From Kiritimatiellota bacterium (GTDB taxonomy: Bacteria > Verrucomicrobiota > Lentisphaeria > Oligosphaerales > JAADHN01), in contig JAADHN010000137.1 in NCBI GenBank assembly GCA_013151865.1, positions 1 to 64,000 on the forward strand: 64,000 nt of DNA. Direction: 5' to 3'. Below the pieces are notes generated by a model. The model did no database searches. It saw only the letters and a list, made by a program, of their open reading frames with translations, and was not told the DNA's origin. The position numbers and the translations under genes were made by a program. This document shows positions 9,765 to 18,641 of this stretch, piece after piece. The first letter of the stretch is position 1; each line of letters opens with the position of its first letter.

Positions 9765-10151
9765 ATGGCTGTCAGACTGAGATTGCGGCGTACGGGCAAA
9801 CGCGGTGCTCCCACCCACCGGATCGTGGCGGCGGATGCCCGCAGCCCCCGGGACGGACGCTTTATCGAGAACCTCGGGTATTACGATCCCCGCGGTAAGG
9901 TCGAGAAGATCGACCTCGAACGGGTCGACCACTGGCTGAGCCACGGGGCCCAGCCCAGCGAAACGGTGGCGGCCATCATCAAACGCGCCCGGGCCGGCAT
10001 GTCTCTCGGGAGTCAAACCGCGTCGGCTTCAGCCGAGGCAACCGAGGCAACCGAAGCGGCCGATACGGTCGAAGGCACGGCGGTATCATCCGAGACCGAA
10101 GACGCGCCGCCGGCGGCTGCCGACGCGCCCGCCGCCGGGACCGCGGACTGA
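9765..10151 (+). CDS. rpsP: 30S ribosomal protein S16
   Basis: Small-subunit assembly protein. The N-terminal 80 residues carry the S16 pattern: MAVRLRLRRTGKRGAPTHRIV, then DGRFIENLGYYDP and the VDHWLSHGAQPSETV block. The protein is 128 aa; the last 40-45 residues are an Ala/Glu/Thr-rich, acidic low-complexity extension (ASAEATEATEAADTVEG) absent from short S16 proteins but seen in several phyla. AAAGGAC lies upstream of the ATG. It is the first gene of the block rpsP-khpA-trmD-rplS. Confidence 0.97.
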   Translation: MAVRLRLRRTGKRGAPTHRIVAADARSPRDGRFIENLGYYDPRGKVEKIDLERVDHWLSHGAQPSETVAAIIKRARAGMSLGSQTASASAEATEATEAADTVEGTAVSSETEDAPPAAADAPAAGTAD

Positions 10152-10215
10152 ACCGGCGATTCCGCCCCGTGTATTCTCCAAGTACCCGCGGGGAGATATC
10201 CAGAGCAGGAAACTC

Positions 10216-10530
10216 ATGCTGTCACTCATAAAGAAACTTTTGTCTCCCTCGCCCAAGGCCGAAAAGCCCGTAACGGCTTCCGGCGCGCCGGCTGCCGACC
10301 CTGCCGGTTTCGTCGAGTATGTGGTTCGGTCGCTTGTCGATGAGCCGGCTTCTGTGGAAGTCAAAGTGGATGAGAAAGAGCGGGAAACCGCGATCCGCAT
10401 CGGCTGTGCCAAACAAGACATGGGCAAGATCATCGGCAAGAGCGGTAAGACGATTGCCGCCATTCGTACTCTGGCGAGCAGCGCAGGCGGTCGGCTTGGC
10501 AAGAAAGTCTCCGTCGAGATCATCGAGTGA
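10216..10530 (+). CDS. khpA: KH-domain RNA-binding protein KhpA
   Basis: Small single-KH protein (104 aa) that binds RNA and, in Gram-positives, pairs with KhpB in control of cell elongation. The KH core is the second half: [13 protein letters not shown], then the GxxG loop in [16 protein letters not shown]. The first 35 residues are a Ser/Pro/Ala-rich extension. The place between rpsP and trmD is conserved in many bacteria (ylqC of Bacillus). There rimM normally follows, but here trmD starts only 8 bp after this stop. Confidence 0.93.
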   Translation: MLSLIKKLLSPSPKAEKPVTASGAPAADPAGFVEYVVRSLVDEPASVEVKVDEKERETAIRIGCAKQDMGKIIGKSGKTIAAIRTLASSAGGRLGKKVSVEIIE

Positions 10531-10537
10531 ACTGCGG

Positions 10538-11230
10538 ATGCGTCTGGACGTCATCACGCTGTTTCCGGACATGTTCACCGGGCCGTTGAGCGCCTCTATC
10601 CCGGCCCGGGCACGCAGCCGTGGCGTGGTCGACCTGCGGATCATCGATCTCCGGGATTACACCCACGACCGGCGGCGGACCGTGGACGACCGTCCCTACG
10701 GCGGCGGTGCCGGGATGGTCTTGAAGCCGGAGCCGTTGTTCGAGGCGGTCGATGATCTGCGGACGCCCCGGGCGCGGGTGGTCTTGCTGACGCCGCAGGG
10801 CGAGCCGTTCACGCAGGCCGGTGCGCGTCGTCTGGCCTTTGAAGAGCACCTGATCCTGATTTGCGGGCATTACGAAGGCGTGGACGAACGCGTGCGACTG
10901 GGCTTGGCGGATGAAGAGATTTCGGTCGGTGATTACGTGCTGTCCAACGGCAGCCTGGCCGCCATGGTGGTGGCGGATGCCGTGATCCGACTGTTGCCCG
11001 GAGCGCTGGGTTGTGCGGAGTCCGCAGAACAGGAGTCGTTCGGCCCGGACGGGCTTCTCGATTATCCCCAGTACACGCGCCCTGTCGAGTTCCGCGGGAT
11101 GCGGACGCCCGACGTATTGATTTCGGGCAATCACGCCGAGATTCGAGCCTGGCGAGAGAAACAACGCCTGCTGCGGTCTGTGGCTCGTCGCCCGGACCTC
11201 ATCCGGCGACGTGTGGAGAAAACGGAATGA
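10538..11230 (+). CDS. trmD: tRNA (guanine-37-N1) methyltransferase
   Basis: SPOUT methylase that modifies G37 next to the anticodon and prevents +1 frameshifting. The start [13 protein letters not shown] is the family N-terminus and lies 8 bp after khpA, although the frame is open further upstream. Trefoil-knot motifs are present: [13 protein letters not shown], then [13 protein letters not shown] where the usual form is GDYVLTGGE, and the loop through LPGALG. The C-terminal domain has the expected HAEIRAWRE. Length is 230 aa, normal. The stop overlaps the rplS start as ATGA, implying translational coupling. Confidence 0.97.
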   Translation: MRLDVITLFPDMFTGPLSASIPARARSRGVVDLRIIDLRDYTHDRRRTVDDRPYGGGAGMVLKPEPLFEAVDDLRTPRARVVLLTPQGEPFTQAGARRLAFEEHLILICGHYEGVDERVRLGLADEEISVGDYVLSNGSLAAMVVADAVIRLLPGALGCAESAEQESFGPDGLLDYPQYTRPVEFRGMRTPDVLISGNHAEIRAWREKQRLLRSVARRPDLIRRRVEKTE

Positions 11231-11571
11231 ACGCTGTCGAAAGAATCCATCACGAAAACCTCAAGTCCGACATTCCCGATTTTGCCGTGGGCGACACCGT
11301 GCGTGTCGACGTGCGTATTGTGGAAGGGGGCAAAGAACGTGTCCAGGCGTTCACCGGCACGGTCATCGCCCGCAGCGGCGGCGGAGTGGCGGAGTCGATC
11401 ACGGTGCGCCGAGTTTCGTACGGTCAGGGCGTGGAACGCGTTTTTCCCTTGCATTCACCGCGGATTGCAGCCATCCAAGTCGTTCGTCGAGGTCGGGTCC
11501 GCCGGGCCAAACTTCATTACCTTCGCAACTTGGTCGGCAAAGCGGCACGCGTCAAAGAGCGCAAGACGTGA
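11227..11571 (+). CDS. rplS: 50S ribosomal protein L19
   Basis: Large-subunit protein at the 30S/50S interface. It is 114 aa with the family signatures [37 protein letters not shown] and [11 protein letters not shown]. The ATG at 11227 overlaps the trmD stop by four bases. A terminator-like hairpin follows after about 45 bp, so it probably closes the ribosomal transcription unit. Confidence 0.97.
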   Translation: MNAVERIHHENLKSDIPDFAVGDTVRVDVRIVEGGKERVQAFTGTVIARSGGGVAESITVRRVSYGQGVERVFPLHSPRIAAIQVVRRGRVRRAKLHYLRNLVGKAARVKERKT

Positions 11572-11617
11572 TTGAATGAGTCGTCCCTTCGTCTTTTTGG
11601 AGGGGGTGGCGTCCTTC

Positions 11618-11663
11618 ATTCCCGCGGCGGATGCGGTTTCGTGCGGGGATTGTCGGTTTTTTT
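11618..11663 (+). terminator. probable intrinsic terminator after rplS
   Basis: ATTCCCGC at 11618-11625 pairs with GCGGGGAT at 11643-11650 (eight pairs, one G-U). Seven T's lie at 11657-11663. The loop is long (17 nt) and the T-run starts 6 nt after the stem, so the geometry is imperfect. Confidence 0.45.
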
Positions 11664-11846
11664 GATACAAACTGCACTGCGGAAGAATTTGCAGGATCCG
11701 CTATTGGACTCCGGACAACCTCGAGGGCCGTTTTGTCGGTCGGTGTGAACCGGGCTTTCCACAGTATCAGGCGCCCGGCGCAAACCGTGCCGGCGCTCAT
11801 CGAGGGGCCGGAGAACGTCACCACCAGCTTTGCGGCCTTCTACCTC

Positions 11847-12530
11847 ATGCGTGAAGACAGCGACCGAGCGCAGCGCGTCCCCGACCTGTTTGCTCTCGAA
11901 CGTGCTGCCTGGCGCGAATTCGGTCCGCGTGTGGCCGGCGTGGACGAGGTGGGTCGGGGGCCCTTGGCGGGCCCCGTCGTGGCAGTGGCTTTCATCCTTC
12001 CCGGTCCTGGGGCGCCGGCTGGCGTGACCGACTCGAAGGCGCTGCGACCGGCGGAACGCGAGCGTCTGGCGGAGTTGCTCGAACGAATGCCCGGTGCGGC
12101 ATACGGCATCGGGCAGTGCTCGGCGGCCGAGATCGATGCCGGCGACATTCTGAGTTGCACTCACGCGGCCATGCGTGCCGCGCTTCTTGCCTTGGAGCCT
12201 CTCCCCGACTCGGCCCTGGTCGACGGCCGTCCCGTTCCCGGATTGCCCGTTCCCTCCCGGGCGGTCGTCGGCGGCGACCGGCGGAGCGCCAGCATTGCCG
12301 CAGCCAGCATTGTGGCCAAGGTCTACCGTGACCGAATCATGGTGGAAATGGATCGGTGCTATCCGGGTTATGGATTTGCGCGTCATAAGGGGTACGGTAC
12401 CCGCGAGCACCTCGAGTGCCTGGCGCGTCTCGGCCCGTGTCCCATTCACCGCAGGTCGTTCGGGCCGGTGGCGCGTCTCCTTGCGCAAGGTCCGGAGCAG
12501 CTCGAGTTGGGGCTGCCGCCTCCGGGGTAG
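11847..12530 (+). CDS. rnhB: ribonuclease HII
   Basis: Cleaves RNA in RNA-DNA hybrids and single ribonucleotides in DNA. From the ATG at 11847 (227 aa) the catalytic residues are Asp33-Glu34 in GVDEVGRGPLAGP, Asp126 in ALVDG and Asp144 in VGGDRRS. ASIVAKVYRDR and YPGYGFARHKGYGT complete the signature. The frame is open to 11631, but the extra residues look non-homologous and cross the terminator, so the later start was taken; it lacks a good ribosome site, so the exact start is unsure. pcnB follows after 85 bp. Confidence 0.93.
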   Translation: MREDSDRAQRVPDLFALERAAWREFGPRVAGVDEVGRGPLAGPVVAVAFILPGPGAPAGVTDSKALRPAERERLAELLERMPGAAYGIGQCSAAEIDAGDILSCTHAAMRAALLALEPLPDSALVDGRPVPGLPVPSRAVVGGDRRSASIAAASIVAKVYRDRIMVEMDRCYPGYGFARHKGYGTREHLECLARLGPCPIHRRSFGPVARLLAQGPEQLELGLPPPG

Positions 12531-12615
12531 TCCGGCGGTTTGCGGCGGAGCGCCCCCCCGCAGTTCGTTCGGACACCCTCGATACATCAACGTTTCTCAA
12601 GCGCCGGTAGGTGTC

Positions 12616-13839
12616 ATGCCCATCATGGAGAAAATCGCCCCTGAGGTCCGGCACATCGCCCGGCGGCTGGTGCAGCACGGCTTCGACGCGTTGGTGGTCG
12701 GCGGCGCCGTGCGCGACCTGTTGCTGGGGCGCGAGCCCAAAGACTATGACATCGCAACTTCGGCCCGGCCGGAGGAAGTCAAGGAGATCTTCGGTCGCTC
12801 GGCCCGGATCATCGGGCGGCGTTTCCGCTTGGTTCACGTCTACCGCGGCCACACTTTTTACGAGGTCAGCACCTTTCGCCGCGAACCAACGACGGAGGAA
12901 CGCAAGGGCCGGGTGGACGACGATGGCGTTATGCTCTGGCGCGACAATGCGTACGGCACGCTCGAGCAGGACGCGCATCGTCGGGACTTTACGGTCAACG
13001 CTCTCTACTACGATCCGGTAGGCGACCGTGGCGTCATCGACCTGACCGGTGGTGTGGCCGACCTGGAGGCCCGGATCGTTCGCTCGATCGGACCGACCGA
13101 AGTGCGCATGGCTGAAGATCCCGTCAGAATGCTGCGTGCCTGCAAGCTTGTGGGCCAGTATGGCTTTCGGTTGGCCCCGGAGGTCGAGGAGGCCATCGGA
13201 CATTTGGCCCCTCAACTCCGACTGTGTTCTCCGGCCCGCCTTTTCGAGGAAATCCTGAAGATTCTCGCCAAGCCCTGGTCGGCCTCCACGTTCCAAACGC
13301 TCCACGAGTACGAACTGACGCCGGCCATGTGGCCCGGACTGGCCGAAATGTGGGACGGGCCGCGCGGTCCGGAATTGCGCCGTCTCCTGGCCGCCCGCGA
13401 CGCCCGTGTCGCCGCAGGCGGTTATTCCAAGTCCCGCACGCTCGCGCTCGCCACGCTGGCTTTTTCCGCGGTGGAGGCGGAATTGAAAGGCCCATCCGAT
13501 ACGGTCCTTTGGGAACGTCGGCCCGGACTCGAAAAACCGTGCCGTGCGGCAATTCAGCGTTTTTTCGCCCCGTTCCGGGTGCCCCGTTACCTTTCGGCGC
13601 GTGCTCGGGATCTGATCTTGTTGCTGCCGAGGTTCTTCGATGGGCGCCGTCGGGGGAGGGTGCTCGAACATCCGGAGTACAAGTATTCCCGGGAACTGTT
13701 TTCCCTGCTGTGCGAAGTCCGCCGATGGGACGGTGACTTGTTGGAAGGCTGGCCGCCGCCGCACTCCCCGCCCGGGGCGTCGGGCCGCCGCCGGAACCGT
13801 CGCCGTTTTACCCGGACGACGGGCAAGGCGAGCGGATGA
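12616..13839 (+). CDS. pcnB: poly(A) polymerase / tRNA nucleotidyltransferase family
   Basis: Class II nucleotidyltransferase adding A residues to RNA 3' ends or CCA to tRNA. The N-terminal head has VVGGAVRDLLLG and the catalytic DYD (residues 44-46), followed by RRFRLVHVYRG. DNAYGTLEQDAHRRDFTVNA and RMAEDPVRMLRACK are closer to PcnB than to CCA-adding enzymes. The 407-aa length and a basic C-terminal tail (GRRRNRRRFTR) also fit PcnB. The ATG at 12616 was chosen because homology begins just after it; the frame is open for 440 bp upstream over rnhB. CCA addition remains possible, since no other such enzyme is visible here. Confidence 0.9.
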   Translation: MPIMEKIAPEVRHIARRLVQHGFDALVVGGAVRDLLLGREPKDYDIATSARPEEVKEIFGRSARIIGRRFRLVHVYRGHTFYEVSTFRREPTTEERKGRVDDDGVMLWRDNAYGTLEQDAHRRDFTVNALYYDPVGDRGVIDLTGGVADLEARIVRSIGPTEVRMAEDPVRMLRACKLVGQYGFRLAPEVEEAIGHLAPQLRLCSPARLFEEILKILAKPWSASTFQTLHEYELTPAMWPGLAEMWDGPRGPELRRLLAARDARVAAGGYSKSRTLALATLAFSAVEAELKGPSDTVLWERRPGLEKPCRAAIQRFFAPFRVPRYLSARARDLILLLPRFFDGRRRGRVLEHPEYKYSRELFSLLCEVRRWDGDLLEGWPPPHSPPGASGRRRNRRRFTRTTGKASG

Positions 13840-13890
13840 GGCGGCCCCCTCGCCGCAGGTCATTTCTATCCTGAAAGTTTCACGCCGAAA

Positions 13891-14955
13891 GTGAAAAGAC
13901 TCGCGACCATTTCAGTCATCGGTTTACACGCGTTTCTCCTGTGGTGTCTCCTGTCCGTGGTGCGGTCCTCCGGCCCCGGGGGGAACGTGCTGCAACCGGC
14001 CTCCGCCACGGCGTCGAATACCGCTGCCGACGGTCCTGCCGCGGAAGAGGCGGGGTCGCCGGCGGCGCGGGCCGGGGACCGCTTGGATCGAATGACATTC
14101 CGCCGTGCCTCCAACCCGCTGCCGTCGGAATTGGCCCGCCGGACAGCCGAGTGTCGGAACGGCGTCCTGATCGATTGGGATAAGCGGAAAATCCTTTGGC
14201 GCAAAGACGCGAACCGGCCCGTACCCATTGCCTCCCTGACCAAGATGATGACCATGTTGCTGCTCATGGAGACAGTCCGGGACGATCCCGGGGTGACCCT
14301 CGACAGTCGTGTGCGCGTGACCCGTGAAGCGGCTGCGGTCGGGGGGAGCCAAGTCTACCTGGATCCGCGGGAGACGTTCACCCTGGAGGAACTGCTGAAG
14401 TGCGTGGCGATCTTCAGCGCCAACGACGCGGCGCATCTGATAGCGCAGTATCTTGGCGGCGGGGACGCGGCCCGCTTCGTCGAGCGGATGAACCGTCGGG
14501 CCCGAGAATTGGGGTTGAACCAGATGCACTTTTACACGCCGAGCGGCCTGCCGCCGAGAACGGGCGGAGTCGAGAACCGCGGGACTGCCATGGAAGCGGC
14601 ATTCCTCGCTGCACGCCTCAGTCGTTACCCGGAGGTGGTCAAGTGGACCTCTACGTGGCTTGCCTGGATTCGGGAAAAGTCGTCCAAGCCGTTTCAGCTC
14701 GTGAATCGGAATCGACTGATCAAAGAGTGTCCGGGGGTGGTCGGCATGAAAACCGGCTTTACGCAGAAAGCGGGTTTCTGCGTCGCGGCGGTCTGCCGCC
14801 GGAATGACCGAGTCTTGATTGCTGTAGTGCTGGGGTGCCCTTCGCAGAAGATCCGGAACCGACTGGTTCGTGATCTGCTGAATTGGGGATACGCCGCGGA
14901 AGACGCTCGGTTCCGTTCCCGCACCGCCGGGGCGTCGGTGTCGACGGGGCAGTGA
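13891..14955 (+). CDS. D-alanyl-D-alanine carboxypeptidase (peptidase S11, PBP5/6 type)
   Basis: Trims the terminal D-Ala from peptidoglycan pentapeptides in the periplasm. It starts with GTG at 13891 and has an N-terminal hydrophobic segment (residues 6-24) acting as signal or anchor. A Ser/Ala-rich linker leads into the catalytic domain with SLTK (Ser115, Lys118), SAN (176-178) and KTG (287-289). The protein ends soon after the catalytic domain, so the C-terminal beta domain and amphipathic anchor of E. coli PBP5 appear absent. Length is 354 aa. No strong ribosome site is seen. It lies 51 bp after pcnB, probably read from the same transcript. Confidence 0.93.
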   Translation: MKRLATISVIGLHAFLLWCLLSVVRSSGPGGNVLQPASATASNTAADGPAAEEAGSPAARAGDRLDRMTFRRASNPLPSELARRTAECRNGVLIDWDKRKILWRKDANRPVPIASLTKMMTMLLLMETVRDDPGVTLDSRVRVTREAAAVGGSQVYLDPRETFTLEELLKCVAIFSANDAAHLIAQYLGGGDAARFVERMNRRARELGLNQMHFYTPSGLPPRTGGVENRGTAMEAAFLAARLSRYPEVVKWTSTWLAWIREKSSKPFQLVNRNRLIKECPGVVGMKTGFTQKAGFCVAAVCRRNDRVLIAVVLGCPSQKIRNRLVRDLLNWGYAAEDARFRSRTAGASVSTGQ

Positions 14956-15281
14956 GCGTCTCGGTCGCGCCTGGACCAAGAGTGAAGCTCTGGGCCGGTT
15001 AGCCAGAACTATTCATGAAGCCGACGATATTGTGTCGACATAAGCTGGGCGCAAAACGGTTACAGATGGCGCTGCAACAGAACTCGATTCTTGGTGCTTG
15101 CGTCGCAAAAAGGGGCAATGCGCTTCCCACTTCGGGCGCGCCGCCTGCCTGTCGGGCCGTAGCCTTGGCGAAGGCCGGCACGGCCTCCGGCCGGCTTCAC
15201 GGCTGCAACTTGCCGGGGTCACCACACCGGCGGCGTTGCCGCGAAACCGTCTGCGGCACAGGCGGGGCGTGGATAGTCTGG
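14956..15281. other. convergent intergenic region, GC-rich inverted repeats only
   Basis: About 325 bp between the carboxypeptidase and the end of the frameshifted gene on the other strand. Around 15160-15205 are overlapping inverted repeats (GCCTTGGCGAAGGC and GGCCGG/CCGGCC) able to fold on either strand; they could terminate both genes, but no T-run follows. No coding signal is seen. Confidence 0.35.
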
Positions 15282-16353
15282 TCAGTCGGCAACCCAAACC
15301 CGCGTGTTCCTGGTGCGCCATGTGCCGTGCAACTGCGGGTCTTCGCCGTCCGGCACGATTCGCCCGAAAAACTCCACCACTGACCATCGCGCCCTGGAGT
15401 GCGATGCGGCGCACGCCGGCCCCGCTATCGCAAGAACGACTATTGTCCCTTCGGCGCCTCGATCGCCAGAGTCACACAGGGACTTTCCGCCGCGGTCCGC
15501 AGGCGCTCGAGGCCGAGCGCAGAATCGGCCTTAGCCGGAGGTATGAGTTCCACCCGGCGGGGAGGCCGACTGTTCCGCAGAAACGGTACACACGTGGCGG
15601 CGACATCGGCCCCCCGGCCCTTCCATTTGTCCGGCGGGGCGAGGGCCGCAAGTTCTTCAGGGGGTCCCTCCAGGAGCAATGCACGTAAGCGAATGATCGA
15701 GGGAGCAATGTGTGCCGCGTGTGTCAACAGCCTGTACGGGGGACGGCGGACCCCGAAGGCCACGCCGCGGCGTGCACGCCCGGTAAGCAAATCCAACTCA
15801 GGACGTATTTCATCCGGCAATGTCCGCCGGTAGAATACAGCGACTTCGTCACAGGAAAATCGGCCCCACCGATTGTTGAATTGGCGCTCGCCGGTCGTTT
15901 TCGGATCGGTCGGACCGTCGATCTGCCATCCGGCCACATCGCCCCACAGGTTGGGCACGCACACCGCCTCCGGCATGAACTCATCGCCATTCCAGGGCTG
16001 ACGCAAGCGGGAATAGGGTGCCCCGACCTGTTTCACGTAATGGTGCACCAACTCCCGCACAAAGATGCATGAGGCAAACGCGGCGGGGTCTCGCCCCAGC
16101 GGCCCAAATCCCGAAAGGACCCGGTTTTTCGGTATCGACACTGCACGAGAATGGCGGGAGAAAACTCACTGCACAGAAGCGCAAGAGCGTGACGCTCCAA
16201 TTCCGCCGCGATGTCTGTTCTCGCACGCGACGCCGGGGCAGGCTCGCGCAGCGTGATTCGGGTCGGGGTTTCTTTCGCTCCCGCTGTGGCCACCGCAATC
16301 CCGAGTGCGACGAACCAGGCGATCATCCTCGCCCAAAGTCGTTTCACGCGCAT
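15282..16353 (-). pseudogene. frameshifted gene for a secreted protein, family unknown
   Basis: Three minus-strand reading frames join into one plausible protein. Frame 1 starts at 16353 with a signal peptide (MIAWFVALGIAVATAGA) and reads through ELERHALALLCSEFSPAIL. Near 16110-16140 the sense passes to a second frame, reading GPLGRDPAAFASCIFVREL, EFMPEAVCVPNLWGDVAGW and QFNNRWGRFS. That frame stops at 15440. In the 15430-15470 region sense passes to a third frame, reading RWSVVEFFGRIVPDGED and ending in TRVWVAD at TGA 15284-15282. Two shifts in 1.07 kb indicate a decayed gene or assembly errors. The exact shift points and the function are unknown. Confidence 0.6.
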
Positions 16354-16438
16354 TCGTACAGCCTCTCAGCGTGAACGGGGGCCCATGGCACGACCGCAAA
16401 ATCGGGAGCAAGGCGCCACACAGGCTGCCAAAGGCAAT

Positions 16439-16458
16439 CCCCCCATTCGAATGGGGGG
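16439..16458. repeat. 20-bp perfect palindrome
   Basis: Six C's, ATTCGAAT, six G's: a perfect palindrome centred on TTCGAA. It lies about 120 bp beyond the 3' end of rsmG and upstream of the frameshifted gene, both on the minus strand. It could be a hairpin terminator (no T-run) or a protein-binding site. Confidence 0.6.
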
Positions 16459-16579
16459 GCCATGCCGTGGAAGCAGTCTCTGTCCGTCCTCGTTCATCTT
16501 AAGAGATCCAAGTCGATGCCTCCGGCGGCTCCGGGGGGCCGTCATGACCGGGCGATGGTCCGAGCCGGGCGTCGCGTCG

Positions 16580-17290
16580 TTACTGTTCGATGGACTTGCC
16601 CGGTGCGCTCTGGCGGTTCTGCGCTACCAAAAACTGGCGCTCTCCTACGGACTCAGGCAGCGAAAACGCCGCGGAACGCTTCAGGAAGAGACAGCGTTTC
16701 TTGGCTTCGCGAAGGGCCTCTTCCCATTCGTTGCGGACGGCGCGCGGCGTCTTGTACAGCACGATCCGTCCGCCGGGCGCCAGGGCCGGGTACGCGTCCC
16801 GAATGATTCGTGCGCTCGAGCCCACGGCACGGGCCGTCACCACGTGACACATCCCTCGAATTCCCGGCAGGCGTGCGGCCTCGCACGCTTGGCGGGCCAC
16901 GACTCGCACCCGTGCTTCCACGCCCAGGTGTCGCGCCGCCGATTCGACGAACGCCGCGCGGCGCTTCCGCGGTTCCAACCCCACGGCGTCCAGTCGCGGA
17001 TTGAGCAGGACCAGCGGGAACAGCGGGAACCCCGCCCCGCATCCCACGTCCAGGAGACGCACGGTCCGGTCCAGCAAGTCCGGGGCAGCGAGGGTTGCGG
17101 CCACACTGTCCGCCACATGCTTGATCCAGAACTCGCGAGCAGACAGGATACGAGTCAGATTGCACTGGACATTGACCGCTCGGATTTCATCGAGCAAGCC
17201 CGCCAGTTTCTCCAGGCGTCCGAGCGCTTCCGGGCTGACTCCGCACTGCGCTGCCAAGAAGGCCACAACTGATTCAGGTATTTGGTCCAT
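16580..17290 (-). CDS. rsmG: 16S rRNA (guanine-527-N7) methyltransferase
   Basis: SAM-dependent RsmG/GidB, which methylates G527 of 16S rRNA; its loss gives low-level streptomycin resistance in other bacteria. From the ATG at 17290 (MDQIPESVV) it is 236 aa. The family blocks are the approach to the SAM site NLTRILSAREFWIKHVADSV, motif I LLDVGCGAGFPLFPL, and TARAVGSSARI. A start at 17328 in the same frame would add 13 residues. The usual mnmG/parA neighbours are absent; bcp is divergent on the right. Confidence 0.93.
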   Translation of the reverse strand: MDQIPESVVAFLAAQCGVSPEALGRLEKLAGLLDEIRAVNVQCNLTRILSAREFWIKHVADSVAATLAAPDLLDRTVRLLDVGCGAGFPLFPLVLLNPRLDAVGLEPRKRRAAFVESAARHLGVEARVRVVARQACEAARLPGIRGMCHVVTARAVGSSARIIRDAYPALAPGGRIVLYKTPRAVRNEWEEALREAKKRCLFLKRSAAFSLPESVGERQFLVAQNRQSAPGKSIEQ

Positions 17291-17604
17291 AGAGTTTCCG
17301 CTCCACAGGTCGTTTCCATGCCCGGGGACCGTCGGGTCCCCGGGTCGGGTGCTTGGAGGGATTGCCGAGAGGAATTGCTTCCGGTGAGGTATACTATCCC
17401 ATGAGGTTGGTGAAGTAACAACTCGTGCGGAGTCGGTCGCTGGGGCAATGTTGGCGGGGGCCCCCACCGGCGCGAGCCGAACGCAGTCCACTCCCGGTTT
17501 TGCCCTGCGGTTCCCGGAGGTTTGTGCCACAGCCCGTCGGTACCGTTCCCGTTCGCGATTGACCGAAACGAGTGTTCCAACTCAATGAAACAGGAGAATG
17601 CACC
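17291..17604. other. divergent intergenic region rsmG / bcp
   Basis: 314 bp that must hold promoters for rsmG (left) and bcp (right). A TATACT at 17390-17395 is a good -10 on the plus strand, but no -35 lies at the right distance (TTGCTT at 17375 is too close, TTGCCG at 17362 too far). No RNA gene is seen. Confidence 0.35.
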
Positions 17605-18087
17605 ATGACAGTCCCAAAACTGCAGAAAGGGGACCTTGCCCCGGATTTCGCGTTGCCGGATCAGAACGGCAACACCGTGCGCCTGGAAGACCTCCGGGGA
17701 AAGAAAGTGCTCCTGTATTTCTATCCTCGCGCCATGACGCCGGGATGCACCACACAATCCTGCGCCGTACGCGACGCGCTGCCTGACCTGGCGGCACGCG
17801 AAACCGCAGCCCTGGGGATCAGCCCCGATCCGCCGGATCGCCAGAAGCGGTTCGACGAGAAACATGGTCTCGGCTTCCCTTTGCTGTCAGATCCGGACTT
17901 CAAGACTGCCGAAGCGTACGGAGCATTCGGTCAAAAGAAACTGTACGGCAAGACATTCCTGGGGATCACCCGCTCCGCTTTTCTGATCGACGAAGCCGGC
18001 CGGATCGCGGGGGTGTGGTACAAAGTCAGCCCCAAGAAGACCGTCCCCGAAGTGTTGAAAGTTCTCGAAGCCCAGGCTGGGGAATAG
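17605..18087 (+). CDS. bcp: thioredoxin-dependent peroxiredoxin (Bcp/PrxQ)
   Basis: Reduces hydrogen and alkyl peroxides using thioredoxin. It is 160 aa with the PrxQ active site PGCTTQSC: peroxidatic Cys48 and, five residues on, Cys53 as resolving Cys. APDFALPDQ and LLYFYPRAMTPG precede them; ITRSAFLIDEAG and GVWYKVSPKK follow. The ATG at 17605 has AGGAG at 17592-17596. A start at 17572 would only add a weak leader. A strong hairpin follows 12 bp after the stop. Confidence 0.95.
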   Translation: MTVPKLQKGDLAPDFALPDQNGNTVRLEDLRGKKVLLYFYPRAMTPGCTTQSCAVRDALPDLAARETAALGISPDPPDRQKRFDEKHGLGFPLLSDPDFKTAEAYGAFGQKKLYGKTFLGITRSAFLIDEAGRIAGVWYKVSPKKTVPEVLKVLEAQAGE

Positions 18088-18098
18088 GGCACTTTCAT

Positions 18099-18132
18099 GC
18101 GGGGGGGAGTCCGAAAAGGGTCTCCCCTCCGC
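18099..18132 (+). terminator. strong hairpin after bcp, no T-run
   Basis: GCGGGGGGGAG (18099-18109) pairs along all 11 bases with CTCCCCTCCGC (18122-18132), allowing one G-U. The loop is 12 nt. There is no T-run behind it, so it may protect the bcp 3' end or pause polymerase rather than terminate alone. Confidence 0.5.
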
Positions 18133-18641
18133 ACGGGCACGATTGCAGGCGAGGCTTCGTTGTACTCGTGCCCGGCGACGTCTTTGCCGCCGTGGTGGAT
18201 CGGGTACGCGGACGGGGGCTTGCCTTGCGCGGCATCCGCGACCAGGCGTTTCCGGCGCACTGCGTCGTGGCTTGGTCGCGTCGCCTTGTCGGGACCGGGG
18301 TGCCCCGTGCCTGAGTGCGGACCCCGCAGGCCCCGCCCGGCACGGTTGGGATTGGCTATCGTTTCGTTCTCGTTGTCGAAATTGACGTAAGGGGCGGGCG
18401 CTCTCTCACGTCGCATTCACGTCCGCCGCGCTTGGTCGCGAGCCCGTCTCGCAAGGACGGCGGTCACGACGACAACCGTTCTCCGGCTGAGCGGGACCTC
18501 CGACAACGAAGCGGCCGCCCGTGTCCTGTCTCAACAATGGTTGATCCTTCTGGAATCGGGCGTCGTCGTTGAATGAGGGAAACGGGCATGCTATTGTCCC
18601 GAACGCGTCTCGGGCGACGCGCAACTTACGGAGATCCTGCC
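18133..18641. other. intergenic, no feature seen
   Basis: About 510 bp between the bcp hairpin and the start of the beta-helix protein. No frame has convincing protein character, and no RNA gene or repeat is recognised. GGAG at 18630-18633 is the ribosome site of the next gene. Confidence 0.4.
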
